DNA of 64,000 nt from Prolixibacteraceae bacterium (GCA_028683385.1 JAQUIJ010000001.1:186001-250000), one strand, 5' to 3'; numbered from the stretch's first letter, positions 1 to 8,426 are shown. Translations and numbers: made by a program. Notes: generated by a model not told the origin, from the letters alone.

Positions 1-173
1 AAACCATTGTCAATAAAAGTTTTTGCATTCCGTCCGTAACCTACTCCAGGAATCAGGACGCTTTTAAATCCTTTTTCAGCAAAAAGATCACGGGCAAAAA
101 TGGCTGAATCGGCTGGTTCGAACGACCAGAGTAACCCAATTTTTTGAAACTTATCTTCCCAGAAATCGCTCAT
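1..173 (-). CDS. SAM-dependent methyltransferase, N-terminal part (cut by window edge)
   Basis: The gene runs off the left edge; only about 57 N-terminal residues are visible. They begin MSDFWEDKFQ and contain IPGVGYGRNA, which fits motif I (the SAM-binding glycine loop) of class I methyltransferases. The opening with FWEDKF and WSFEPADSA resembles small thiopurine/thiol-type methyltransferases, but that is only a resemblance. Its ATG overlaps the stop codon of the upstream methyltransferase by 4 bases (ATGA at 170-173), so the two are probably translationally coupled. Substrate unknown; the catalytic C-terminal part lies outside the window. Confidence 0.75.
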   Translation of the reverse strand, partial: MSDFWEDKFQKIGLLWSFEPADSAIFARDLFAEKGFKSVLIPGVGYGRNAKTFIDNG

Positions 174-808
174 CGTTTTTCCGCTATAAATATCATATCC
201 GTAGTTACCGAACCATCTGGCTCAATGTAATCCTGAAGCTTGAGTTGCCTGATTTCGAAGCCACTCTGCTCAAAAGCCTGTTCCAAATCGGTTTGCTGAT
301 GGTAGTTGAAATAAACCTCGGCATCACCTGAAAAACTGGTTGTTTCGTATCCGGCACGCTCCTCGTTTCCTTCCATGGTACTGACATACAAAACTCCTCC
401 GGAAACCAACCGATCGGCGCAGTCAGCAATGAGTTGGGCAGCATCCGTTTTCGATAAAAAAGGCAGGCAAAACGAACACATCACCGCATCAAACCGATCT
501 GGTATCGCGGAAATATTGCGAACATCCATCACCCTGAAATCAACTTCAGGAAGTAAATTCTTCGCTATTTCAATCATTTTAGGAGCAAGATCAACAGCCA
601 AAATCCGGCTATTGGGGAAGCGATTTTTGAGAAAGCCAGTCACATTTCCAGGGCCACAGGCCAATTCCAGAATGTGAGGATTATCCGATTTTACCAAACT
701 ACAAAAATGAGTAAGTGGTTCAAGATAACCGCTTACATTATCGAACCGGCTGGCATATTCATCAGCAAACTCATTGAAACGTTGAACCGAGAGTTCGAAA
801 TTCTCCAT
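170..808 (-). CDS. Class I SAM-dependent methyltransferase
   Basis: A 212-residue protein with a Rossmann methyltransferase fold. Motif I is LELACGPGN (residues 47-55) and the acidic residue that binds the SAM ribose is Asp73 in AVDLAP. A typical post-I region (DVRNI) and motif IV-like segment follow. There is no signal peptide or membrane segment, so it should be cytosolic. The stop overlaps the start of the next methyltransferase by 4 bases, and the DUF2007 gene lies immediately upstream, so the three form one minus-strand operon. The substrate cannot be read from sequence; it belongs to the broad ubiE/bioC-like group of small-molecule methyltransferases. Confidence 0.85.
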   Translation of the reverse strand: MENFELSVQRFNEFADEYASRFDNVSGYLEPLTHFCSLVKSDNPHILELACGPGNVTGFLKNRFPNSRILAVDLAPKMIEIAKNLLPEVDFRVMDVRNISAIPDRFDAVMCSFCLPFLSKTDAAQLIADCADRLVSGGVLYVSTMEGNEERAGYETTSFSGDAEVYFNYHQQTDLEQAFEQSGFEIRQLKLQDYIEPDGSVTTDMIFIAEKR

Positions 809-809
809 C

Positions 810-1064
810 TTATTCTGTTATTCCTTCTGCTTTTTCGTACTGATCAATTACCTCTTTGGCCTTTTCGAGATCGACATTCGAGACAAATATTTTTACCGAA
901 CCAGCACCTCCACCAGCCACATTCCATGGCGCCAAAACACCCATCTTTTCATCTTTCACAAAGGCTTCAATTTCAGCATTATCCAAAAGGCTTTTTACCA
1001 TGGAAGCATCCCAATCGTTGCCGTCAAAAACTTCAACCGGATAAATTTCTTGATCTGATTTCAT
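810..1064 (-). CDS. DUF2007-family small protein
   Basis: An 84-residue protein with the layout of DUF2007 (putative prokaryotic signal-transducing protein, ferredoxin-like fold). It has an N-terminal segment ending in DASMVKSLLDNAEIEAFV, a glycine-rich middle (AGGGAGSVKIFV) and a C-terminal helix with DLEKAKEVIDQYE. The phrase pattern 'L-x(2)-A-x-I-x-A-F-V' followed by a strand and a helix is what is usually seen in this family. No function is experimentally defined that I know of. It is 1 base away from the following methyltransferase and is probably co-transcribed with it. Confidence 0.75.
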   Translation of the reverse strand: MKSDQEIYPVEVFDGNDWDASMVKSLLDNAEIEAFVKDEKMGVLAPWNVAGGGAGSVKIFVSNVDLEKAKEVIDQYEKAEGITE

Positions 1065-1095
1065 AATCAGGAGTTTAAGTTGTAATTAATAGAAT

Positions 1096-2202
1096 TTATC
1101 TAACCGTAAAACTTGTTAATCCTTTCAAATAACCGGCATCGATACTTGCTCCCAATCCCGGAGTTTCAGGAACCGTAACCAAACCATTCAAACCATATTG
1201 AATTCCTCCTGAAACCGGATCTTCGCAGAACATCATTGGCGTATCGAAATCGCAAAACCTAACATTATCGCTGGTCAAAGCCAAATGAGCCGATGCGGTA
1301 AACCCAATCCGTGATTCGAGAAACCCACCGATTTGTAACTGCAAGTTAGCCTTTTCAGCCAAATTAATAATCTTTTGCGCCTTGAATATTCCGGATGATT
1401 TTCCCAGTTTGATGTTGAACGATGGCGCTGCATCCAAATCAATCAATCGCTTGGCATCGTGGTGATCGCAGCACGATTCATCGGCCATAACCATTACCGG
1501 GCTTGCTTTGCTGATTCGAGGTAATTCCATGTAGTTCCAACGCGGAATTGGCTCCTCGCAAAACTGGATGTTGTAACCGGCCAATTCGGTCAAAACATAA
1601 ATCGCCGAATCGACGTTCCACCCTTGATTGGCATCAAGCCTCAATGGAATGTCGCTTCCTATTTGTTTCCGAATAGCCTGAATTCGTTGAATATCTTTGT
1701 CCGGATCGTCACCCAGTTTCACCTTAATGACCTGAAACCCTCGCTCTTTAATTTCCAGTGCATCAGCCACCATTTGAGCAGGTTCATTCAAACTCACCGT
1801 ATAATCGGTCTTCAGGATTTTATTGTTTTTACCGCCCAGAAAAGCATACAAAGGCAACCCAGCCTGTTGCGCAGCAATGTCGTATAGTGCAATATCGAAA
1901 GCGCTTTTAATGCTCGAATTGGCAAAAATGGTTCGATCCATTGTTTCAGAACATTCTTCGATGTTAAGCGGATCTTTACCAATCAACGATTTGGCCAGAT
2001 AATTGGCAACAACGTAACAGGTTTCCATGCTTTCGCCGTTGATTGGCATAAATGGGCTACATTCACCAAAACCACTTAATCCTTCATCTGTTCGTACAAC
2101 AACTACCACATTCTCGGCATATTCAAACGATCCTAACGAAATAACAAAAGGCTTTTTAAGCTTGACCGGAAATTGATAAACTTCGATTTGAGTAATCAGC
2201 AT
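1096..2202 (-). CDS. Dipeptide epimerase (enolase superfamily)
   Basis: A 368-residue enzyme of the mandelate racemase/muconate lactonising branch of the enolase superfamily. The dipeptide epimerase signature is visible: catalytic KxK (Lys160, Lys162 in VIKVKLG), metal ligands Asp190 (LRLDANQGW), Glu216 (CEEPIP) and Asp241 (MADESC), the second catalytic Lys265 (NIKLGK), and the C-terminal DxD (Asp318, Asp320 in CDFDTP), which in characterised members binds the dipeptide amino group. The family epimerises L-Ala-D/L-Glu or other dipeptides, often in murein peptide recycling; exact specificity cannot be told here. Cytosolic. It lies 31 bases upstream of the DUF2007 gene on the same strand and may share its transcript. 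Confidence 0.88.
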   Translation of the reverse strand: MLITQIEVYQFPVKLKKPFVISLGSFEYAENVVVVVRTDEGLSGFGECSPFMPINGESMETCYVVANYLAKSLIGKDPLNIEECSETMDRTIFANSSIKSAFDIALYDIAAQQAGLPLYAFLGGKNNKILKTDYTVSLNEPAQMVADALEIKERGFQVIKVKLGDDPDKDIQRIQAIRKQIGSDIPLRLDANQGWNVDSAIYVLTELAGYNIQFCEEPIPRWNYMELPRISKASPVMVMADESCCDHHDAKRLIDLDAAPSFNIKLGKSSGIFKAQKIINLAEKANLQLQIGGFLESRIGFTASAHLALTSDNVRFCDFDTPMMFCEDPVSGGIQYGLNGLVTVPETPGLGASIDAGYLKGLTSFTVR

Positions 2203-2361
2203 TAGACTATTTTTAATAAAAATTGGTAATACAAGTGACCGGTAAATTTAAATTTAATTTCAGTATTGATGTTAAATATAGAAATTAAAATTCCGGCCTC
2301 ATTCTTTATAATGAAATGAAGACCGGAATCTGATTCTTTTGCACTGACAATCAAAAACTTA

Positions 2362-3666
2362 TCATTCCGAATACCAATTAATCTGCTGCGATGCACGCAT
2401 AATAATTGCCAGAATCACAAACAGTCCAATACTTCCGGCCAACAACGCATAATCCTGAAGCTGCAAAATGGTAAACAGGAAAATGTACAGGCCTGTTTGC
2501 AACAAAGTTATCCAAACTACAGAACGCCTGTCCTTCAGAATTGTATAGGAATACCACGAAATCAAGGAAGTAACAGCAACCGCCGAGATCAGATAAGCTA
2601 AATTAAATCCGGCTTGTTCGCTGATTGAAGTCAGCAATGCATAAAAGATGAGCAGCGCAAATGCCACCAATGAATATTGGAAGGGATGAATCCTGTTCTT
2701 GCTTTTCATCTCGATGAAAATAAAAATGATAAAATTGAGGGCTATGAACTGTATTGCATATTTCACCGAGCGCATAGCTTTCTGATAATGGTCAATAGGA
2801 ATCAGCAATTCAACACCTAACAGGGCTTCGTGAGTATTAAATTTTTTGTCGACCCATTGCTGTGGAAAATTGCGATTTAAATGAGTTACCATCCAGTTCG
2901 CAGTAAAGCCATTTGATGTAACATTTCGATCAGAAGGAAGAAAAACTCCGGTAAAACTTGGCTGCGCCCAGTCCGATTTCATTGAAACTTCCGAGGTTTT
3001 CCCTAAAGCCTCAACTGACAGATCTTCTGACCCGTTTAAAACCAGATCGATCTCAAAATTTAGCGACTGTTTCAAATCAATCGAATTGGCTTTAATCGTA
3101 ATTCCAGATTGGAAGATATCGGTATCAGCAACTCCGGGATCAACCTTGTATTTCTGACCATTGACAACCAATTCCGGCAAATTTTTGATCCCCCGCATAT
3201 CCGAAATTCCCAGAGTAAAGTAAGCTGCTTCCCAGTTAAACTGGGCATTTGGAATATCCAGTTGCGATACGTCGGGCTGAAGAAATAAGCCTTTCAGCTT
3301 GATACTTCCTTCATAAACTACCACTTCGTAAATGCCTCTTTTACGCTTTTCGGGAACCAGCGACCCATCTGTTTTTAGCGTTTCAGGCAAAAAATGAGCA
3401 ATTCCTTTTCGCTCTGTCATCCCCTGGTTTGTTCCGTTTTTTTCCTGAATTGTAAATGGCAAATTCAGCACCGGACCTGCGACAACCTGCTTCCCACCCC
3501 ATTGGGCATAGAGTTCGCTTTTAACTTTTTCGCTTAGCACAATCCGTTCGTTTATAATGTTCATAATTAAAAAGGACGGGATCAGAAGCAGAATCGCCAG
3601 GCCCGAAACGATAATCATCTTCACGCTGAAGCTGTTCATGAATTGTTGAATACCTTTTGTTTCCAT
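2362..3666 (-). CDS. creD: CreD-family inner membrane protein
   Basis: A 434-residue membrane protein matching the CreD (cell envelope integrity, colicin E2 tolerance) family. It has one N-terminal membrane helix (about residues 16-36), a large periplasmic region with the family-typical opening (ERIVLSEKVKSELYAQWGG and QVVAGPVLNLPF), and a cluster of hydrophobic helices from about residue 300 to the end. In enterobacteria creD is under CreBC control; in Bacteroidota it is commonly found, as here, next to a small winged-helix regulator (3720-4016, same strand, 53 bases upstream). Molecular role is not established. Confidence 0.88.
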   Translation of the reverse strand: METKGIQQFMNSFSVKMIIVSGLAILLLIPSFLIMNIINERIVLSEKVKSELYAQWGGKQVVAGPVLNLPFTIQEKNGTNQGMTERKGIAHFLPETLKTDGSLVPEKRKRGIYEVVVYEGSIKLKGLFLQPDVSQLDIPNAQFNWEAAYFTLGISDMRGIKNLPELVVNGQKYKVDPGVADTDIFQSGITIKANSIDLKQSLNFEIDLVLNGSEDLSVEALGKTSEVSMKSDWAQPSFTGVFLPSDRNVTSNGFTANWMVTHLNRNFPQQWVDKKFNTHEALLGVELLIPIDHYQKAMRSVKYAIQFIALNFIIFIFIEMKSKNRIHPFQYSLVAFALLIFYALLTSISEQAGFNLAYLISAVAVTSLISWYSYTILKDRRSVVWITLLQTGLYIFLFTILQLQDYALLAGSIGLFVILAIIMRASQQINWYSE

Positions 3667-3719
3667 AGTTTTGAATTTTTTAAAAGCACTTTGTATTTCA
3701 AAGCTTATAAATAAAAAAA

Positions 3720-4016
3720 TTATTGATTGCCTATAAGTTCTTCCAGTGCCACCAAGTGCTGACGAAACAAATCCTTTCCCTGCTCTGTTGCCCGGTAAGT
3801 TGTTCTGGGCTTCCGGCCAATAAATTGCTTCGACACAACAATGATCTCCTGTTGCTCCAGTCCTTTCAGATGACTGGCCAGATTTCCGTCGGTGAGTTCG
3901 AGTAGCTCCTTCAAGGCATTGAAATCGAGTGTCTCGTTCACCATAAGTGCCGACATGATTCCAAGCCTGATGCGGCTTTCAAATACTTTCTGCAGATTCG
4001 ATATCGGATTTTTCAC
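3720..4016 (-). CDS. Small winged-helix transcriptional regulator
   Basis: A 98-residue protein consisting of a single winged helix-turn-helix domain (HTH_34 / ArsR-MarR-like). The first helix region is RIRLGIMSALM, the recognition region is LTDGNLASHLKGLEQQ, and the wing is GRKPRTTYRATEQG. No sensor domain is attached. It precedes creD on the same strand and very likely controls creD and perhaps itself; the pair regulator-creD recurs in Bacteroidota (family knowledge). Signal unknown. Confidence 0.85.
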   Translation of the reverse strand: MKNPISNLQKVFESRIRLGIMSALMVNETLDFNALKELLELTDGNLASHLKGLEQQEIIVVSKQFIGRKPRTTYRATEQGKDLFRQHLVALEELIGNQ

Positions 4017-4056
4017 CAGATATTAATATTTACAATTTGTCTTTTTACTATTTACT

Positions 4057-4113
4057 GTTGCGGGTTACGGGATTCGGGTTGCGGGTTTGTCTGCGCAACC
4101 CGTAACACGCAAC
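4057..4113. repeat. Intergenic foldback (inverted repeat)
   Basis: Left arm GTTGCGGGTTACGGG (4057-4071) pairs with CCCGTAACACGCAAC (4099-4113) with one mismatch, and an inner pair CGGGTTGCG/CGCAACCCG (4075-4083, 4094-4102) nests inside. It lies between the membrane-protein gene and the winged-helix gene, both on the minus strand. It looks like a REP-type intergenic element; it could also act as a transcription barrier. Confidence 0.6.
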
Positions 4114-4156
4114 TCGAAACGCTTTGCCAACTGCGACTGACCACTGCGACTATTTG

Positions 4157-4795
4157 CTACCTTTCATGCCTGTAATACATCACGGTACCATAAACGATGT
4201 GCATCGCTCCAAAACCCCCAATCCAAAACAACAGTCCTTGACCAACGAAAATTCCAGCCAGAATACCAAGTAAAATTTCAGTCAGTCCCAAATAATGAAC
4301 CTCACCAAAAGTAAATTTTCCGGCGTTGACTAATGCCAATCCATAAAAGATAAGTGTTACCGAAGCGACCAACTCTACGTTATTTCTGAAGGCTAGAATA
4401 ATTGCAAAAATTCCACCTGAGACCAGAGGAATTAAAAGATGTCCAAGCAACCGGCGGGTCGAACTGGTCCAAAGTCTCTGATTGCTCTTTTGTGCCTTTC
4501 GGTATGAAAAATAAAAGGCTCCCAGGATTGCAGCAACTAACACAATCATCGCAACAATTCCCAAGCTAATACTTACCTGATTGAATGGTGAAGCGCCAAC
4601 ACTACACAGATATTCGTCGTAATGCACACTTCCCGATTCGAGAACAACAAACCAGGCAACTGCAGCACCTATTAAAGCGCATACTCCGGCAAAAATACCG
4701 GACAAACCGCTAAGCGACAAAAATTTGGATGACCGTTCCATGATTTCGCGGATGGCCTGAAGATCTTCTGTTGGATTAACTGAATTTGTTTTCAT
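4157..4795 (-). CDS. Multi-pass membrane protein, function unknown
   Basis: A 212-residue protein with a soluble N-terminus (about 25 residues, NPTEDLQAIREIMERSS) and six likely membrane helices: two early ones around GIFAGVCALIGAAVAWFVVL, one around ISLGIVAMIVLVAAILGAFY, and three in the C-terminal half. I do not recognise a named function. It is upstream of the winged-helix regulator and creD on the same strand, which suggests a common envelope-related operon. Confidence 0.7.
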   Translation of the reverse strand: MKTNSVNPTEDLQAIREIMERSSKFLSLSGLSGIFAGVCALIGAAVAWFVVLESGSVHYDEYLCSVGASPFNQVSISLGIVAMIVLVAAILGAFYFSYRKAQKSNQRLWTSSTRRLLGHLLIPLVSGGIFAIILAFRNNVELVASVTLIFYGLALVNAGKFTFGEVHYLGLTEILLGILAGIFVGQGLLFWIGGFGAMHIVYGTVMYYRHER

Positions 4796-4959
4796 TTAAA
4801 AGTACTTTGAAATACAAAGTTAAAAATACAAATTCAAAAAGCAAGTAACAAAACAAAAAAATTCCGGTACCATCTTTTCAAAGACGATAGCCGGAATTCG
4901 ATGAATCTATTATTAACCCTTTAAAATTTCTGTATTGTGACAGATCTAAACGTTCAATG

Positions 4960-4998
4960 ATTCCTCATCCGATGACTTAGAGTCATCGGATGAGGAAT
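4960..4998 (-). terminator. Perfect 18-bp hairpin after the Trx-TrxR gene
   Basis: ATTCCTCATCCGATGACT (4960-4977), loop TAG, then its exact reverse complement (4981-4998). It begins 12 bases beyond the stop codon of the Trx-TrxR fusion, where a transcript end is expected. There is no uridine run, so it is either a Rho-independent-like mRNA end stabiliser or a repeat element; terminator function is inferred. Confidence 0.55.
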
Positions 4999-5010
4999 TA
5001 CTTGTAGCAA

Positions 5011-6279
5011 TTACCCAATTTCTCTTGTAATCGCAATGGCAGCAATGGTTCCATCAGCAATAGCCGTGGTGATTTGCCTGTATTTTTTGCTGCCTACATC
5101 CCCAACAGCAAATACCCCTTCAATGTTTGTGCGCATGTCTTCATCTGTCTGAATATAACCCCACTTGTCAAGATTAAGCGCATCACCAAACATTTCCAGG
5201 TTTGGTTTCTGGCCGATAAAAACAAAGATTCCATCCGAAGTCAGCGTTTTCATTTCTTTGGTTTTCAGGTCTTCTACCTCAACAACCATTTTGTCTCCAA
5301 CCTTCTTAAAAGCGCGTGGTTCGTGCGAAAGCATAAACGAGATTTTTGGATTCTCAAACGCCTTTTCCTGGGCAGTTTTGTTTGCCTGCAGTTGGTCGAA
5401 CTGGTGAACGATCGTAATTTTCGAAGCAAATTTTGAGATGAAATCTGCCTCCTCAATGGCTGAATTTCCACCTCCAATAACTACCACTTCCTTATCGACA
5501 AAATATTTGGCATCGCAGGTAGCACAATACGAAATGCCATTCCCTTTAAATTCCAATTCACCCGGAATTCCGATCCGGTTAGGCGAAGTTCCGGTAGCGA
5601 TAATGATCCGTTTGGCACGAATGGTTTCCTGCCCATCAATTATAATTTCTTTCTTTTGCAAGTCGACATGAGTCACATCAACTGCCACTTTATATGTTGT
5701 TCCGCAGCGTTTGGTTTGCTCCGACATGTTGTGCGAAAGCATATATCCGGGCTGAGGGTCAATAAATCCGGGATAATTCGAAACCATGTGCGTGGTCGAA
5801 ACATTTCCTCCTGGCAAGGCAATATCTACCAAAACCGTATTGATTCTGGCCTGACACAGGTACAAGCCGGCTGTCAGTCCGCCAGGGCCAGCGCCCAGAA
5901 TGGCCACATCAACATTGGTGATTGTTGGTTCCTGCGTTTTCATAATTTCTGAAACGCGCTCTTTACCAAGCACATGTTTCAATTCGCGAACAATTTCGGA
6001 ACGTTTTACGCCCCCAGTCAATCGTGCGCTCACTTCTTCACCGTCCTGATAAAAAAGTAAAGTCGGCGATGATTTTACGGCCAACTGATCGGCCAGGTCG
6101 CGGTTTCCCTGACGGAAAATTTTCACAAACTTAATTTCTTTCCCGAAGAGTTTTTCCAGACTATGTAATTTGGGAGCAACGGCCTCACAGGGAGGACATT
6201 CGGTGGAATAAAAATCAACCAGCACATTTCCGCCAGCCAACACTTCTTTTTCAAAATCTGATGCGATTATTTCTTTCAT
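5011..6279 (-). CDS. Thioredoxin-thioredoxin reductase fusion
   Basis: A 422-residue two-domain redox protein. Residues 1-about 108 are a thioredoxin domain with active site CPPC (Cys28-Cys31). Residues about 120-422 are a low-molecular-weight NADPH:disulfide oxidoreductase with FAD loop GAGPGGLTAG (129-138), redox CATC (Cys252-Cys255), NADPH loop GGGNSA (269-274) and the C-terminal FAD motif VFAVGDVG. The reductase should therefore reduce its own tethered thioredoxin. Domain order is Trx first, TrxR second, the reverse of the TrxR-Trx fusion described in Mycobacterium leprae. It is the last gene of a minus-strand set with a radical SAM enzyme and a Cys-containing mini-peptide, so it may supply reducing power for that set. 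Confidence 0.9.
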   Translation of the reverse strand: MKEIIASDFEKEVLAGGNVLVDFYSTECPPCEAVAPKLHSLEKLFGKEIKFVKIFRQGNRDLADQLAVKSSPTLLFYQDGEEVSARLTGGVKRSEIVRELKHVLGKERVSEIMKTQEPTITNVDVAILGAGPGGLTAGLYLCQARINTVLVDIALPGGNVSTTHMVSNYPGFIDPQPGYMLSHNMSEQTKRCGTTYKVAVDVTHVDLQKKEIIIDGQETIRAKRIIIATGTSPNRIGIPGELEFKGNGISYCATCDAKYFVDKEVVVIGGGNSAIEEADFISKFASKITIVHQFDQLQANKTAQEKAFENPKISFMLSHEPRAFKKVGDKMVVEVEDLKTKEMKTLTSDGIFVFIGQKPNLEMFGDALNLDKWGYIQTDEDMRTNIEGVFAVGDVGSKKYRQITTAIADGTIAAIAITREIG

Positions 6280-6352
6280 GACTTATGGTTTTATTTTGAA
6301 TCTATTACGAAAAGGAAATCATTTGGGTTGAAATCCTGTCGTCTATTTTAGC

Positions 6353-6913
6353 TTAATTTTTCTGACTATCAGTAATTTCACGCAACGGAGCATGGTTGAA
6401 AACCCGATCTTTCACCACTAAAGTGGTACAATCGGCTTTCACCTCACGCTGAAACAAAATATCGTGTCCCAAACAAAGCCCGATCATCACCACCAAATCA
6501 ACATTTTCGTTGTTCAATTGCCGAGCCTGACCAATCGGGTTGCATGACACCGTACAAAAGGCACTTTCAGGATTAATTTCGTTTTGCGGAATTCCGCCAA
6601 CAGTGCACGAAACAGCACGAACATTCAACTTGCTTTCTCTTAAAATTTCAACAATTTGTGTTACCTGTTTTTCCATTCCGTAGCAATAAGCCAAACCTAT
6701 TCGCTTGTAGTTCATTTTTTGTGCAAAAGCAATGGTTTCCTGAAGCCGCGACAATGTTCCGGCTCGTCCAAAATCGACTAAATCGGCTGCTGCCTGAACG
6801 ATTGCAGATTCTTCGCCATATTTCTGAATCACCTCATCGCGCCCGAAAGAAGTCGCCGGGCAAGTCTCTGCATTCCGGCATTTTTTATCGTAGGTGCAAT
6901 TGGTGCAGTCCAT
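6353..6913 (-). CDS. DUF1847 cysteine-rich, probably metal-binding protein
   Basis: A 186-residue protein with an N-terminal Cys cluster (Cys3, Cys6, Cys12, Cys18 in MDCTNCTYDKKC...ETCP) and further conserved cysteines later (YCYG, VSCTVGG, CTVSCNP, GLCLGHD). This matches DUF1847, described as a metal-binding family. Function is not known. Its start lies 3 bases after the radical SAM stop codon, so the two are tightly coupled, and the Trx-TrxR gene follows 73 bases on. The abundance of cysteines fits a metal- or thiol-centred pathway, but the actual ligand is unknown. Confidence 0.82.
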   Translation of the reverse strand: MDCTNCTYDKKCRNAETCPATSFGRDEVIQKYGEESAIVQAAADLVDFGRAGTLSRLQETIAFAQKMNYKRIGLAYCYGMEKQVTQIVEILRESKLNVRAVSCTVGGIPQNEINPESAFCTVSCNPIGQARQLNNENVDLVVMIGLCLGHDILFQREVKADCTTLVVKDRVFNHAPLREITDSQKN

Positions 6914-6916
6914 GGT

Positions 6917-8218
6917 TTAATCGTTAAAATAATGACCAATTCCCAGTTCCAGCAATTCAGTTACCGGGCGACAATCGTGGCTGTTCAGCAATCCGTTGTA
7001 GTTTTTAGCCATCGATGCACAACCGCCTCCACAAATCAAACTCATGTTGCAACTTTGGCATTTCGGGATCGATAAAATATCGCGTTCCTGCCATTCTTCA
7101 ACAGTTTCCGTATTTTTCCTGACTTCAGGATAAAAAGTACCGAGACTTTCACCCTGCTTTCCAACAGTGGCGGTGCATGCATATACATTTCCGGTGAAAT
7201 CGAACGCCCATTCGGTTTTGGTGCCGGTGCAGGCATCAAAAAGAGGAGCTGGCATTTCGCCCTGTTCGAACAAAAATTTTGAGACCGAAAAGGCAGGTTT
7301 GTGAAACTCGCTGATGTGGGGGAATTCCTTCAGCAAATTGTACAAATCCTGATACAATTCGAGCCTCGAATAAAGTTTCTTCTGGTTGGCCTGACATTCG
7401 TGCAGTTCATAGTTTCTTCCCAATTGCGTTTTAAACAATGGAGACGCCGTCCAACCTTTATCGATAGCAAACTGAGCCAAATCAGGTAGATTATTGATAT
7501 TTTGTTTGTCAACCACCATACGTAGATTGACCGCAATATTATTCTCAATCAAAAGGTCGACTCCACGAACAATACGATCGAAAGTCGGATCTCCACCTTT
7601 CAGATAACGGCGCTTGTTATGAATTTCGCTGGTTCCGTCGAGTGTTACCTGAATTTCGCGGATAATTCCCTTTTTCAAGATTGGAATGTATTCTTCCAAA
7701 TGATATCCATTCGTCACCGCTGCAATTTCAAGCTGGTGTTCGGCAGCTTTTTGAATAATATATTCGATGTTTTCCTTGTGGCGCGGAGCATTCATGAATG
7801 GTTCGCCACCAAAAATGGTGATGTATTTTCGTCTTCCTGAAAACTCTTTCAGGATGTAGTCAAAAAACGAATCGGTAACTTCTTTCGACAGTGCAACCGG
7901 CAAGGCTTCGTAGCCAGCCTGATAGCAGTACGAACAATCGAAATTGCACGAGTAGTTGGTCACAAAAAAGATCTGAACTTCGTCCTTTTCGCGATCATCC
8001 AAAAATTTCAGGTATTTTTCGCGAAACAATCTTTTTTCCTGAATCGGATCAACAAGGTAGCCGTTTTCGATCAATTCAGGATTGTCTTCGGAAGCACTAT
8101 TAAGTTGCTCGAAAGTTGGCTGATCTAAAATATCGGCCTGACCTGACAAAGCATTTACGACAAACCAATCGTCAGAATCATTAATTTTTGAAGTTATGTT
8201 GTATTTGGAAAGCTGCAT
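6917..8218 (-). CDS. Radical SAM/SPASM enzyme, putative peptide maturase
   Basis: A 433-residue protein. The radical SAM 4Fe-4S motif CxxxCxxC is Cys91-Cys95-Cys98 (CNFDCSYC), followed by GGEP (137-140). The C-terminal SPASM region holds Cys330, Cys348, Cys387, Cys390, Cys396, Cys400 and Cys416, enough for two auxiliary clusters as in anaerobic sulfatase maturases and RiPP-modifying enzymes. The first 80 residues (opening MQLSKYN, then WFVVNALSG) look like the N-terminal domain seen in many peptide maturases. A 31-residue Cys-containing ORF lies 112 bases upstream on the same strand, a good candidate substrate. Downstream DUF1847 is 3 bases away. The modification chemistry cannot be deduced. 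Confidence 0.87.
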   Translation of the reverse strand: MQLSKYNITSKINDSDDWFVVNALSGQADILDQPTFEQLNSASEDNPELIENGYLVDPIQEKRLFREKYLKFLDDREKDEVQIFFVTNYSCNFDCSYCYQAGYEALPVALSKEVTDSFFDYILKEFSGRRKYITIFGGEPFMNAPRHKENIEYIIQKAAEHQLEIAAVTNGYHLEEYIPILKKGIIREIQVTLDGTSEIHNKRRYLKGGDPTFDRIVRGVDLLIENNIAVNLRMVVDKQNINNLPDLAQFAIDKGWTASPLFKTQLGRNYELHECQANQKKLYSRLELYQDLYNLLKEFPHISEFHKPAFSVSKFLFEQGEMPAPLFDACTGTKTEWAFDFTGNVYACTATVGKQGESLGTFYPEVRKNTETVEEWQERDILSIPKCQSCNMSLICGGGCASMAKNYNGLLNSHDCRPVTELLELGIGHYFND

Positions 8219-8330
8219 GGAAATGAGATTTTGGATTAACGATTTCAGATTAACGATTATTGATTTTCAGACTTCCGATACTTCGTTAATCATCAATCTC
8301 TAATCGTTAATCGTCAATCGAAGACGCCGC

Positions 8331-8426
8331 CTAATCGTGGCATCCGGCAATAATCTGAGATTGTTTAGCACAACATTGTGCCTGTTTAATCTGACCTTTT
8401 TTTACTTTTTTTACTAAACTCTTCAT
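8331..8426 (-). CDS. 31-residue Cys-containing peptide, candidate RiPP precursor
   Basis: This short ORF starts ATG at 8426 and ends TAG at 8331. The N-terminal half is basic (MKSLVKKVKKGQIKQ) and the C-terminal half holds the cysteines: Cys18-Cys19 (AQCCAK) and Cys29 near the end (AGCHD). A basic leader followed by a short Cys-containing core is the layout expected for a precursor of a radical SAM-modified peptide. It sits directly between an ArsM-like methyltransferase and a radical SAM/SPASM gene on the same strand. A promoter-like box lies 35 bases upstream. I do not recognise a named precursor family. It could be a chance ORF, but the context makes that less likely. Confidence 0.6.
   Translation of the reverse strand: MKSLVKKVKKGQIKQAQCCAKQSQIIAGCHD

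Noticed and set aside
2202-2396. Minus-strand ORF of 64 codons between the epimerase and creD
   Set aside because: It overlaps the creD 3' end in another frame, has no recognisable domain or ribosome-binding signal, and looks like a chance ORF.
8331-8426. Selenocysteine-containing peptide
   Set aside because: The ORF ends in TAG with no in-frame TGA, and I see no SECIS-like structure; nothing supports selenocysteine.
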